This document shows, in pieces, positions 45,876 through 57,475 of a DNA stretch of 64,000 nucleotides. Made by a program: the position numbers and the translations under genes. The notes under the pieces were generated by a model that saw only the letters and a list, made by a program, of their open reading frames with translations, did no database searches and was not told the origin of the DNA. Each line of letters begins with the position of its first letter. Within the stretch, counting starts at the first letter, position 1. This DNA comes from Cyclospora cayetanensis (lineage: Eukaryota > Apicomplexa > Conoidasida > Eucoccidiorida > Eimeriidae), in NCBI RefSeq assembly GCF_002999335.1, contig NW_020312258.1, forward strand, positions 553,057 through 617,056, in the 5' to 3' direction.

Positions 45876-46611
45876 TCAAGCACTACTGCCTGTTTCTTCT
45901 AATGGCTGCTCAGCGATAGCGAGGGGCTGCAAAGAAAGGCCTCCTCTCTTCTTGAAGCGTTCCCCCTTTGCTTTCGCATACCCCTGCAGCAGCTCCTCCT
46001 GCTTCTCCGGCGACAACTGCAGAAACTCCTCTTTTCGTAGCGCAGCTGCGCACATACACCCAATCGCAGCAGAGCACAGCACAGCAAGCGCAGCGTTTAG
46101 GGGGCCATAGCCTCGCGAGGTTCACGCTTTGTGGCAGAGATGGGATGGCCGTCGCTCTTGCCGCCTGTGCGGCTTTTAACTTCAAGATTATTGGGGGTGT
46201 GCACTTACACGCCTCCGCTGCCTCTAGAAGCTCCGCGGAAGAAAAGAAGGGAGGACCGTCCTGAGGCCCCTTGTACAGTCCGCAGCCTATGATTCTGCGA
46301 TACCACACCCCCGCCAACCGTAGCTAGCCGCATAGCGTGCGTGATAAAATGCTTGCACCATCATACCCAGAAAAGCTGCTCACACGACAGCAGCAAGCGC
46401 GCCAGCAGCAGAGGAACCCCTCACCTCACGGGCTCCATAGGAGCTCCATTCTTAGTGCCAACATCCTCAATCTGCGACGACACACCCGCAAAAAACACCC
46501 ACAAAGCAGCAATAGCAGCGTTCGCATATATATATATATACTGACCAAGTTTTTCGGCAGTCTCGCAAGTAGAGGCCCTCTATGAAGACATTAGTCGCCT
46601 TCCAAAAATTT

Positions 46612-46649
<38 letters not shown>

Positions 46650-47800
46650 CATACATATATATTTATATATCCCCTCCCTTCCTCCCTCCACGTACAGCAC
46701 ACACGCACAGCCTCCCTCCCCCACTTCTCTCTCTCTACTGCAGAATCCTTAGATATTGAGCTGCACACCCACGGCGCTTGCTACACGGGACGCTTCCCCG
46801 AACGCCTCCAGACTGCGCCTCTTTCTAGAAAAAGGCATGAAGGGGCACGCTTACTCTGCGAATAACCCGCATCCCCTTCAGCACGGTGCCAATGACCACA
46901 TGCTGTCTATTCAAAACTGGAAGCGGGCAGAAGGATATGAGAAAGAGGCTGCTGTTGCTGTTCGGCCCCCGCGATAACATGGCCACATCGCCGTCCTGGA
47001 CGAACTCCATCGCGTAATTCTCATCCGGAAACCTGTACAGCACAGCCATTCAGTTCGCAGTATCGCGCACACACACGCCACCAATGCCCAGTGAGCATGC
47101 TACGAAAGCGCCTTCCCTTGCAAGGGAAGGCGCTTTTCGCAGCTGAGCCTCCATCGCTGCGGCTGCAGTCCCACAGGTCACAATGCAAAATCGCTCTCCG
47201 GAAGGCTGTATCGAGAATGATGACACCGGCAAAGACCCCTTTGTCAGCTTTCAGAACGTCTTACTTCTTGCCGTATATGGAGAGGCCTTCTCCCCCGCAC
47301 CCTGTCAGCACATCCCCCGCAAGCATGGCCACTCCCTGCTGCACCTTGTGAACCTGCAGCAGCGGAGAAGAAGGAAACCACAACGCAGCGAAATCTCTCC
47401 GCGTTTCGCTCATCGCGCTTTAACGGCCCCAGTGCAACTTCGCGCTGGCCCCCCATTCATGTTGTACCTGGGTGTTTCTGTATCCAAGGATCTTGTCGTG
47501 CACTTTGAACCCTTGGCAGAGCTGAATAAAGTTCTCGGCGCTCAGTGGAACGGCGTCAGTGTAGAGGCCAATTAGGACGCGTCCTGCGTATTTGCTGCCG
47601 ATCGCAAAGTCCATGTACACCAGATCCTTGATGCTTCGGGTGTACAGGCTGCTCTTGGCTGCCGCAGCGCGACGGTTGCGCTGCAGAAATGCCAAGGGAA
47701 CACCCACTGCTGCACCGAACGCTACTGCCGCTGTCAAATAGCGTGTGCCACGGGGCAGAGATCGCCACCGCTTGGCGGCAAATAAAGACAGAAAAGACAT
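45876..47800 (-). CDS. membrane-anchored, divergent cyclophilin-type PPIase
   Basis: Cyclophilins catalyse prolyl cis-trans isomerisation. Six exons close in phase: 47800-47468, 47353-47265, 47032-46855, 46471-46425, 46294-46209 and 46045-45876 (300 residues). Residues 21-40 are a hydrophobic anchor after a basic N-terminus. The fold is clear: VYMDFAIGSKYAGRVLIGLY, AENFIQLCQGF, SIYGKKFPDENYA, GPNSNSSLFLIS, HVVIGTVLKGMRVIRR, IEDVGTKNGAPMEPV and RIIGCG. Active-site residues are replaced: the human CypA R55-F60-Q63 positions are Lys114, Val119 and Leu122, so isomerase activity and cyclosporin binding are doubtful. After the fold comes a charged C-terminal extension of about 80 residues (LSPEKQEELLQGYAKAKG) that I do not recognise. 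Intron 3 holds AT microsatellites. The extension rests on two joins whose phases fit exactly. Confidence 0.85.
46613..46670. repeat. (AT)n microsatellite in cyclophilin intron 3
   Basis: About 58 bp of ATAT/ACATAC repeat. A second short (AT)n lies at 46528-46540. Both fall between exons 47032-46855 and 46471-46425. Confidence 0.9.
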
Positions 47801-47927
47801 CGAACAAGCCCGGACTGCCCCCGCACAACCAACGCTTCTGCTGCTCGTGCTGCTGCCGCGAGTTCTGCTGTTCTTTCTGTTCGTATCCTAGCGGCGCAGC
47901 GTGCTTGGACTGTTGGTGCCGCTGTTC

Positions 47928-48254
47928 ATGCTGCTGCCGCGTGGCGTAGCCGTAGCGGGCTGCTGGACGGTAGAAGGCCCACCCACTCCTTTGCGAACTG
48001 CAGACCCCGTCGCCAGAAGCAATGTGGATTTCGCCCTAACAACCCCCGCTTCACGTTTGCCGGCGGAGGGCGCAGAGAGGGGCATCCGCTCAGCTCAGTT
48101 CAATCATGCAGGGTTGACAATTGACGAGTTTCATGAAAGGTGCGCTTTCCAGAAAGCTGAAGGCCGCCTCTTGACAGCAAAAAAGCCGGAGTTCAGCACT
48201 GAGTGCTTCGCAAGGATCAACGAACTTCATGGGGGCGGCCTTCCGTACCTCTGA
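47928..48254 (+). CDS. small hypothetical protein with possible signal peptide
   Basis: A 108-residue frame starting MLLPRGVAVAG, which could be a short signal sequence (or part of a longer one if the frame begins upstream). The second half is protein-like (LTIDEFHERCAFQKAEG, ECFARINELHG) with two or three Cys. It starts 128 bases from the divergent cyclophilin start. No family recognised; it could be the last exon of a larger gene. Confidence 0.35.
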   Translation: MLLPRGVAVAGCWTVEGPPTPLRTADPVARSNVDFALTTPASRLPAEGAERGIRSAQFNHAGLTIDEFHERCAFQKAEGRLLTAKKPEFSTECFARINELHGGGLPYL

Positions 48255-48540
48255 CGGAGAGAGCGTTTTTCATAGGGGCCCCCAGAGGGGCCCCGTGGGC
48301 CTTCATCATGTACCCTCGGCGTTAGTGCAGGGAGATGCTATAAGTTGAACACTCCCGAAAAAAAGGTCATCTTATAGGGACTAAGAAGCACTCTACAGGT
48401 CTCGCATTGGAACTTCTCCGGTGTATGTACACCCCGACCCCGCTCTATTTCTTGCAGATACTGCTGCCGACGGGACGCCACGCCGCTGCACCGTTGGAGT
48501 TTTAGGCGAGCTCATGAGATGTGGCCATTCCATTGTTGCA

Positions 48541-48614
48541 CTTCTTGTGGTTACGGGAAGAAGAATGCTGGCGAGCTCTTCTTGTGGTTACGGGAAGAAG
48601 AATGCTGGCGAGCT
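48541..48614. repeat. 37-bp exact tandem duplication
   Basis: Two perfect copies beginning CTTCTTGTGGTTACGGGAAG at 48541 and 48578. The phase shifts between copies (37 is not a multiple of 3), so it would disrupt a coding frame. Confidence 0.95.
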
Positions 48615-51303
48615 CTTCTTGGGGGCAAACTCATTGCTCTCTTGCATGCCCGCAGCAGTAAGCAGCTGTAACAGTCCCTTGGTTCAACCGTTGAAAGCGA
48701 GCGTGCATGGGCGAAGTGGTATTGTATGACGAAGAGCAATAAAAGTTTCTAGTGTACCTGCCAACGCACATGTGCTCGGAGTTAGTTCCCCCAGTTGCTC
48801 AAGGGTAGTCAAAAACACCTGGACTTGGTGGCGCTATAAAACATAACCACGCATTAAATGCTAACCTCTCTCGTATTTCAGCTGGATAAATATGAGGAAA
48901 GCGGCAAAAACACTTCTTCGGAGCAGCATCTGTCGAACTGCTACAAAGCAAACACATGTTAAGGCGTAGCCCCAAGGCGAGTTCCCTCTGCTGAGGCATT
49001 AAAGGCACCTGAGGATGCACATGAAGTGAGATGTAGAGATCGCAGCTGCTGACAGTGCCTACAAGTGCACATAGCGGGGACCCGAGGAGTACCCAAATAG
49101 ATGATACAAGAGGAGCCGGGTGGAGAGGTTGGCTCTAGGCATCTTTCCGTGATGCCATGTACTGGTCGCTATATTACTCCCATGGTAAAAATACGCCGGT
49201 AGACATCAAGTAGAAGAAGCAAGCAGGCCAGGGAGACAGTAATGGGACAACCTGACTGGCTGCGAAGGGTTTTGTGTGACTTGGCTACACTTTGCCATTT
49301 CCCACGACACCTCACGTTTATTTCGAGAATTAGTAAAGAATTGGCCTTAATTTGATGTACTTGTCAGTACATTTTGTTCAAATATGTAATAACGTTGGCT
49401 CAGCACTGTAAGAAGCAATGCTGCGCCTGTATGCTAGTTGCAATATACAATTTCATGTAAGTGCCGAGATCAGCAACGCGCCCGTATGCTGGCACTCCCA
49501 TTCCTTCATGTCGGCACTTTGGGGAAAAGGTACAAACAAGCTGGCATTATTGTAAAAACTTCAGCAACTTTATACAAAATCTTTGTTACGCTTGGAGCTG
49601 AGTATTCCCTTGTCTCCTCATATGAGGCGTACCAGTTTAGCTGAAACGACTAGATTATGGTATAAATAGAGAGGAACAAAAGACATCGCTTGGATGTCCG
49701 CATAGAATGAGACCCCCAAAACGCTGAAGATGACGAATGCCAGCACCAGAGACCAGCGGAAAGCGGAACGTCGTGTGAATGTCGCCGCCTTCTCCAAGCC
49801 TGACGAACTGCGGCGGGTACACAGTCCGGGGTTCTCGGAGGAAGACGTGTATGGCCTACCCCCCCGCGGCACGAGTGCCCTTTAGTTCTTCTTCAATCCC
49901 AGAGCTGCGAAAGAGGCCACTCAGAGAATGGTGCGTTCAACTTGTAGCTTTCACCGCTTGCACACCCTTGGGGCTAAACCATTCCCTCCGTGCCTCCCGC
50001 CACCTTATAGAGCACCCTCTCGGGCGAGGAAGCTGGATGAGAGTATTTGCATATGGGATTCACTTCGAGGAGGCAGCATGAGGGACGCTCACTAGCTCCG
50101 CTCTGCACGGCCAAGTGCTCACAAACACTTCTTGCAAGGTAAACTCGCATGCATGGCCCCCTCTTTGCACGAGAGCTTCCTGCATTCTCGTTCATCCACA
50201 GGACCACTGAACTGAGCACCTGTGAGTACTGCCCAGCCGCTGCACAGAAGTGGCCATTGCTAGGGGGTGGAGGCCGAGGGACTTTGAAATCATTGACCAC
50301 GCTAGCTGGAGGAATATTCCGATGAATTCGCTAAAAAGTGCGCATTTGTTGATGGCAGGGGTACGCAGACGTGCTCATCAGCACACTGTGCAAGACTCAA
50401 CCAACCCTAAAATCAGAAGACCAAAGCAAGGCGACGCGCATGCGCACGCAGGCACAACAAATTCGGCGAGTCGCAAAGAAGCTATGCGAGCCTGTAGGTG
50501 CTAGCGGCCGCATACGCGTTCTGTAGCGCGTCACCCTCTACAAATGCAGGAGAAGGCCTAATTAAACAGGAGCCTGGAGGAAGGTTGCAGCAATAGTAGA
50601 AAATAATCCTATGAGTGCTGTTTTTAGCACCACGTCGGCTTTGGCAGGTGCTGCGGAACCTTTTCGACTGCACTGCCTCACACCGCTCGAGCAGCATAGC
50701 TGCCAGGCGGCGTTTCTTCACGCGCATTATGCTTCCTCCTAGGCTGCATTCAGTTTCTCATGAAAACGGCCCCGCTGAGTTCACATATCTGTGCCCTTGA
50801 GTGGCCATAGCTGCCCCTATCGGCTACGAAAACTACCTCTGCCATTCGCTCTGTCTATCTTTGGGTAAACGCTGCGGCCTTTCTTTTCCCTACTGATTTC
50901 GAGGCCTCTAAGGCGACCTGCTTTAAGGTCCCTCTTCCGGAGATCAGCACTCATCACCGTTGCTTTTTGCATCTACCCGTCTGCACTCGCCAGGAACTAT
51001 CCGATGTTTCCTTTGTGCACCATTTCTGCAACGCCCTGCGGACTCTCCCTAACCTTGACTCTGCTACCTGCCATCTTCAAGTACCACCCAACCACGCCAC
51101 AAGATAAGTGCCCTCTCAAGTCTCCCTTGGACTGTGTTCCTTCCCCAAGGCAAGTTCGCCGCTCCGCAGCCCAGATATATACATATATATATCCCTTTCC
51201 AGAGGGCCATGTAGCTGGCTGGCCAGCTAGCTTGCTGGGGAGCAGTACTGGATCACCAGGATACGCAGCCTTTAGTGTACGCCCATTTGGGGTGTGCGTA
51301 CAG
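48615..51303. other. no confident gene
   Basis: Low-density stretch. Possible small-protein pieces on the minus strand at 49618-50300 include a hydrophobic helix (SLVLAFVIFSVLG), but no consistent start and phase could be found. The last part is downstream of eIF3L. Confidence 0.35.
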
Positions 51304-54300
51304 CTAAAAGGCAGCTTGGGGCTTTCGCCGATCTCTGTTCCCACTCGGGCTGTCCTGCTGCTGCTGCTGCATTGTCTGTAGTTGTGGAGCAGGTGCAATA
51401 ACAGCATGCTGGACCGCAGAAATGAGACTCTCCGTCCTCTCAATTTGCTTTACGAAGTAATCGACAAAGACACGCTGGGTCTGCTGATTCTGCGATGGCG
51501 AAACACCCGCAGGCACAAATCGTACGTACAGATGGATCATGGTGTAAGCAGACACCCCTATCAGCATAAGCAGACACCCCTATCAGCATAAGCAGACACC
51601 CGTATCAGCGCAGCAGCATCGCATGCGTCACACGACATCCAAGATACGCTTGCTGTGCAAAGAGTCTTTGCCTCTGTTTCTGTAGAAGCAGGCCTATCTC
51701 TCGAGCCACTATTCTCTCCCTCCTCTCTTGCAAGCCTCAGCCTCTGCCCCTCCTCAACGGCTTTCCTCACACGCCTCTGCCCCTCCCCCCATTCTTCTCG
51801 TGTATGTAATGTACCTTGACGTGGACCATGTCGCCTTCGATCTTGAAGTCCACCGCGCCCTCTACATGCGGCTGCTGCAGATCTCCGGAAAGAAGGGAAC
51901 CATTCTTCCACACCCTCTGGTGACTTCGCAATTTCGCCGTCATCAGATCGGCGCGAACACGCGATTCTGGCTCCTCTGCATTCTCGTCCATCAAGCGTCC
52001 CAGCTTCTGTATCGCATGACACACCCCACACCCCCAATTCCAAGCGGCTCGGGCAGGCTACCTCGTCGAGGTGTCTGTGCTTCTCTGCGAACGCACTCTT
52101 GTGCCTAGCAGGCATGCAGTTCTGAATTCCCGCAGCCGGCCAGCTTGGGAGCCAGTAGCTACGGCGACTTGGAGCTTAAATAAAAAAACCGGATTCTCCC
52201 CCCTCCCCCCCGTGCAACGCACAGCGAGAGGAATGTTGTGATACAGCTTCGTGAAAGAATTGATCGTGTTCACTTTGCGACGGCTTTCCACATCCTGCGG
52301 CAAACGCAGCATCCCCACCCCAAACCGTCAGCATCGAGTTCTGCCATCCTGAGAGGAAGGTGAAGCTCGCTTCTGCGAGGGCTTAGCTCATGACAACCCG
52401 CGTCAATCCGACTGGGTCTAAGTACTGGTAAGGAAGCGCAAGTCTCTCTCTCTCTCTCTCTCTGTCTCTCTGTCTCTACGGGAGGGCTAAGGTGAAGATT
52501 TGCATATAACCTTTCTACAAGGACACACGGATGCCCCTGTATAAATGCACCAAAACATACAAGAAGGCAACCGGGGGAAAGCCTGCTCGCTGACCTTAAG
52601 GAAAAGCTTGCAGACGCGGAGTCTGATCTCGGCTCGGCCAGAAACAAACTTCTCAAAGGCCTCATCGTCATACGTGGGAGGCGCAGCAGGGTCGATGAAG
52701 CGGGGAGCCGCCCATGTGAAGAGTTCACAGTAGGCCTCCTCAGTTTCCTGCTGCAATCTTCGAAGAAAAACGCCACCACACACACCAAAATACGCCGAGC
52801 TTATCGGCCTGCTGCTGAGCGGCCTGGCTAAAGGAGGAGGAGGAGATTGAGCACGCAAGCAAGCAAGCAAGCAAGCAAGCGCAGCAACAATAAGCGCAAC
52901 ACACGGCCTACTTGTAGAATTTGTCGCTGTATCTCTCTTTGATCGCTTGGTGGATGGAGTCGTCGAGCTTTGTGCCACTCAGTTTCGTGCAGAGCAGCAA
53001 CAACACGTGCATGCGGTCTGATGCCCTGCTGACGGAGGAGTTCAGAAGGCTAGAAGCGGAGGCAAGCTGTCCTCTCTGGCGAGACAGACTCAACAGCGCC
53101 TGAGACATGACACGGATTGCATCCTGATACCGCCTGTGAGAGACAAACAGCACAAAAAACAGCATGGTTGCAGAGATCGATAGATACGTCTGTGTAGGGG
53201 TACTTCCGCACATATGTGCCTGCGGCCGATAGCGCTCTTGGAGACTGGCCGCTGAAAAATCCGACGCGCGTGCTCTTGCATCTCTTCTTGAGCTCCCCGA
53301 GCATCCCCCTACATGCCCCCCCCTAAAAGCATTCCCACGCGCGCCGAATGGGGCCAGGCCGACAGGTAAAGAGACAGATAGATGGATGGATAGCTGGATA
53401 GCTGGTCGGCTGGCTTGGAGGGTACAGTGACCTTCTCAGTTGTTACCTGAGCATCATGTAGGCGAAGCCTAGGTGGAAGAGGAAGGAGGCATGCGCCGCG
53501 GGGACCCGCCAGTAGAAGGCTTTCGTGCTCAATTCGATATCTTCTACGGCAGCCACGCCGCTGTAAAACAACCCCACCTGAGAGTCGAAGCGACACAGAG
53601 GCGAAGGCACACGCGTACAATAAAATGGGCACGGCACGCGGACCGGAGAAGAAGGGGGTCCACAGGCGGTGCATCGACAGCAAAGCGTGGTGCCGCGCAT
53701 GCATGCATGCAGGCTCAGCGGCTTGTTTAGAAGAGCCTGCTGCGCCTGGATAAATCACGAGGCTGACAGCTACCGATCAAAAAACACCTCGGCCTCTCCT
53801 TTCTGAAGACAAACCTGAACGTGAAGTCTCAGCTGGAGAATAAGCGCGAAGTAACCCAGCTGATAGCCCAGTTCTGACTCGATGCCTTTGGTGCCGATGG
53901 GATCTTGACGCTGTTGCTGCAGCATCTGCTTAATCCCACTCTGTTGAACCATCTTCTGCAGGAGCTCAAACACGCGAAATGCTGGCCACACCTCCAGGTC
54001 ACCTGAGGGATCACAAGCGGAACCAAACGAGATGCCAGCGTCAATAGCGCATGATGTAGGAGAAGGCAGGGAAAAAAAGCCTCTCAGGACGCCCCCATTC
54101 TCTCCCCTCTTCCTTCCTTTCCCCTCCACTTCCTTCACAGTTCATCATTACCAAACACACAACACAGCTATCGCGTGTTCATATACATATACACCTATGC
54201 ACGATACGCACACTCCGTATGTAGAATATATCCATCTCTCTAGACATGCATACACGCTACCCCTACCCAAGAATACGCTATGCGCGGTGTATCCCAACAG

Positions 54301-55769
54301 CGATGACCGAAGCCACACAGACACACACACAGATACACAGATATATATATACATATACAGATACATACACAGACACACAGATACACACACAGATACACAC
54401 ACAGACAGATACGCAGACAGACACACTAAGTTGACGTAGCCAGATGTTACCTTCCAGCTCGCTGAGAAGCTTTTTCCGATCCGGAGAATCTGCAAGGGCC
54501 TTGCACCGCCTCTGTAGCCAGCGACTGGCATCCTGAAACTGATACACGAACTCGTCTAGCATATCCCACAGCCATTGAGGCGGCAGCATAATCGTCTCCC
54601 GTTCCTTCCTGCGCCGCAAAAGAGCAGATGCTGGCCATGCGCGCGTTCTGCAGAGTAGTTAGTCTGCACGAGAAGCGGTGGACTGAACCGTTCGCTGTTG
54701 AGCCATGGGGTAGGCGGGCACCACGGAAACACAGCGCGTCGTGAGGAACCGCAGAGAGTGCACACAAAGCGGGAGCAACTCTAAGAAACAGTTTTTCTCC
54801 CTTTATTCCAAGAAACTTTGTGCAGCACTTTGCCACTTCACTTACGAGCAGGTGGTATCCGCAAGAAACTCCACAAGAAGGGCATAATTATTCCAAGAAT
54901 CGCGACGATGCTCCCACGTCGCCAGATCTGGACAGCTACAGCCACGACAAGCAAGCCAACAGCGACCAAGGGAAAAGTGTTTCTAATGAAACTTTCTGGC
55001 TCTCGATCGGAGGCTTGAATGGTCGAAGCGCTGACAATTAAAGACTCTACGCACATGACAATGTCAAGGCTACAACCGCAGCAACACTCCCTGCCTTTTC
55101 AATGGGTGGATTCGCCTTCGAAACTCCGCAGGGGCGCCAGTCTCCCATGCACGCACAGCCACACTGCCGCCTTACCGGAAAAACAGATGCCTATAATAGA
55201 GCTCCGTGTAGAGCGTCATGATGAGTGAGTGATACCGCTGGTACTCCCTGTAGAAGTCTCCCACGAGCTCGACGGAGGGCCATGGGGAATTTGCAAAATA
55301 CTTCTCGCAAATCGCTGGATAGTCCACTTCATACAAGCGGCGGATGCTGTCCATACACCGAATGTAGAGCTTGTCGTAGAGCTCCCGCAAGAAATTCTCG
55401 ACCTCGGGCTCAAAGGCAACCTGCCGACAGAGGCGCAAAAACCAGAAGCTCGTTGAAAGCAGATCGCCAAGGCAGGCAAGCCTCAAGAACCGGCTTGAAC
55501 GAATGCGGCCATCGCAGTGAGAAAGGCAAGCACCCCTGCAAATCGGGAGACTACAGACACTCGGCATCAGCGCAGTCAGCACAGGCAAGAACGATACACT
55601 ATCCGGAGGCGCTAGGTCCTATATACAACCCATCATATATGCTGGCGTGACGGACCCTCTCGCCCATCATCCTGTCGAGATCCTCATCTGCAAGTTCAGC
55701 TTCCACTTTATCGTGCGGATGCTGCTCTACTGCAAGAGCAGCATCCTGTGCTTCTGTTGAAGGATCCAT
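51304..55769 (-). CDS. translation initiation factor eIF3, subunit L
   Basis: eIF3L is a PCI-domain, non-core subunit of eIF3, which recruits the 40S ribosome to mRNA. Ten exons close in phase: 55769-55656, 55420-55176, 54608-54451, 54002-53815, 53577-53447, 53133-52912, 52757-52595, 52294-52223, 52006-51815 and 51489-51304 (557 residues; the human protein is 564). Landmarks: YFANSPWPSVEL, LYTELYYRHLF, LPPQWLWDMLDEFVYQF, ELGYQLGYFALILQLRLH, VEDIELSTKAFYWRVP, HLGFAYMMLRRYQDAIRV, EEAYCELFTWAAPRFI, INSFTKLYHNIPLA, AVDFKIEGDMVHVK and VFVDYFVKQIERT. Alignment to the remembered family is continuous, so all internal joins are well supported. Exon 1 could instead extend to about 55611. Introns carry a 22-bp triplication and ACAC/TC repeats. 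Confidence 0.92.
51545..51610. repeat. 22-bp triplication in last eIF3L intron
   Basis: Three tandem copies of TAAGCAGACACCCCTATCAG plus two bases, with one substitution in the third copy. Confidence 0.9.
52442..52480. repeat. (TC)n tract in eIF3L intron
   Basis: Short CTCT/GTCTCT repeat between exons 52757-52595 and 52294-52223. Plus-strand coordinates; on the coding strand it is a GA tract. Confidence 0.8.
54310..54425. repeat. ACACAGAT microsatellite in eIF3L intron
   Basis: Imperfect CACACAGATACA array with an ATATAT core, between exons 54608-54451 and 54002-53815. Confidence 0.9.
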
Positions 55770-55959
55770 CGCAAAAACAATCCCGTATTCTTCCGCCAAA
55801 CTTCGTCAGAGGGGGCGTGCACCTGCAGCCGGGTTGCCCGTCTACAGTCCGGAGCTGCTGCGTAGAGCTTCAAACAGAGTGTCAGAAGCAATTAAATGGG
55901 GTTGCTGCAAACCTGCTGCCTTGCTGCAGTAGTCCGTGCCGCTGCTGCTGCCGCTGCCA

Positions 55960-56403
55960 CTACCGCTGCTGCTTCAGCACCAGACACCCCAATCGCTCCT
56001 GAGAACTCTGTAAGGGCCTAGAGTTTGGGGCTTTCGTTGGGAGGATTAAAACGGCTACAGAGACGCAATAACAAAGCCACGCCAGCAGCAGCCCCGCTGG
56101 TGCTGCTCGAAGTGTACATACACCCCACTGTACCAGCAGCTGCAGCAGCCGCCGAACGGGGCTGCAGCCGTCGCGCTGCCGAACGCTGTCTGCTGTAGAA
56201 AAATAGGTTTGCCACGTGCTCCTCGCCAAAAGGAAGGGATCTGCATTTCCACTCATCTTTAGTAAATAGACATCACGACTTATCGCCTTTAACGCAACGG
56301 GCAGCAGTGACGTTGGCAGAAGCACGCACGGTACTGCCGTTTCAGTGTAGAGAAACCTCACGAGACGTTGCAGCACCGGCAGCTGAGCGCCCGCCGTGGC
56401 CGT
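55960..56403 (-). CDS. minus-strand open frame, possible exon of a membrane protein
   Basis: Open from an acceptor-like GCGCTGCAG at 56404 to a stop at 55960, about 147 residues, with protein-like composition (LQRLVRFLYTETAVPCVLL, DPFLLARSTWQTYF) and a C-terminal hydrophobic helix (PAGLLLAWLCYCVSVAVL). There is no initiating ATG near its start and no family match. An upstream exon would overlap the divergent plus-strand gene at 56539, so either the two genes overlap or this frame is fortuitous. Confidence 0.3.
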   Translation of the reverse strand, partial: TATAGAQLPVLQRLVRFLYTETAVPCVLLPTSLLPVALKAISRDVYLLKMSGNADPFLLARSTWQTYFSTADSVRQRDGCSPVRRLLQLLVQWGVCTLRAAPAGLLLAWLCYCVSVAVLILPTKAPNSRPLQSSQERLGCLVLKQQR

Positions 56404-56538
56404 CTGCAGCGCTTACTTGACACAGTACGTGACAGAGCAGCTCACACACACACGCCTCTTCCTTCGTCCGGCGCGGCTTCTCGTGATGCTGCCGCCGCTG
56501 TTCAGTTCTCCAGCGGCAGCGTCATACCAACACAGGAA

Positions 56539-57475
56539 ATGAACCGCTTGGTGGTCTCTGGAGTAAGCAGAGCCCGCATGAGGCTGCTGCACCGTCCAGC
56601 CACAGCTCTCCGCTGCCTGCAGCTCACACACATCGCAGCCTCACCAGCCGCAGTAATTTCAGCAGCTACGTCATCACCTTCACCACCATGCAGCAGACAT
56701 CCATGCAGACCCCCCCTGACTGCTCTCTACAAACAAATCTCCTTTCGAAGCCTCAGGCAGGACAGTGCAGGCTCTTGCCTGAAGGCCACTAATAACGGCG
56801 GCAGCAAAAGCCTCAGCAGCGACAGCAGGAGCCTTGAGGCACGCATGGCCGAAGTCGAGAAACACCTCGAGAGGCTCCAAGGTGTCGTGGAGGAGCATGA
56901 GCGGCACTTGAAGGAGTTCGTAATCGAAAAGGTTTGCAACCTCCATCATCCTGCTGGCATAGACTCCGCGTGCAGCTGCTGATACACGCTTTGTGTTCAG
57001 GCGGCAGTTCTGCCACTCGTCCGCTGCTGTGGTGTAGCGTCCTGCTCCCGGTGTCACTGAGTGTTGCTTGTGTCTTTTTGCACTATTGCTGCTGCCGGTG
57101 CAGACAATAGATCTAGAGGACGAAATCCGGGAGCTTGGCCAGAGGTGGAAAGCTGCGAACGAAGGGCAGCAGCAGCAGCAGCAGCAAGACAATGCGGATG
57201 CAGCATCGCCATCAGGAGCTACCACGGCACCCAAAGCCAGTATTGTAGACACTTCTGAAGGAGGCGATGCGCGACAACAAGGGCGGCTGCAGCAACGCCC
57301 TTCGGAGCGTCATCAGACTTCGACAGCTGCCTCTGACGGCGACTCCACGTCCCTCGATTTCGAGACGATTGATGTAGCCATTGTAGAGAACCATCCAGAA
57401 ACGACAGCAGGCGATACTGCATGTCCAGCAGCACCTTCTGAAGAAACGCGAGATCCGCTTAAACAGCAGCGCTAG
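56539..57475 (+). CDS. coiled-coil protein with possible mitochondrial presequence
   Basis: Two exons, 56539-56931 and 57104-57475, joining in phase 0 to give 254 residues. The N-terminus is rich in Arg, Ser and Ala and lacks acids for about 45 residues (MNRLVVSGVSRARMRLLHR), as in mitochondrial presequences. The middle (about residues 105-155) is a heptad-patterned coiled coil across the splice site: MAEVEKHLERLQGVVEEHER, then TIDLEDEIRELGQRW. A poly-Gln run and an acidic Ser/Thr-rich tail follow. No family recognised. Confidence 0.55.

Noticed and set aside
46735..46824. Alternative last exon of the cyclophilin (in phase, 29 residues)
   Set aside because: The exon at 46471-46425 gives the true family continuation (IEDVGTKNG) and leads to the conserved RIIGCG strand.
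49618..50300. Possible small membrane protein (SLVLAFVIFSVLG helix) with upstream exon pieces
   Set aside because: No ATG in the frame, upstream stop, and candidate exons do not join in phase; two competing frames look equally coding.
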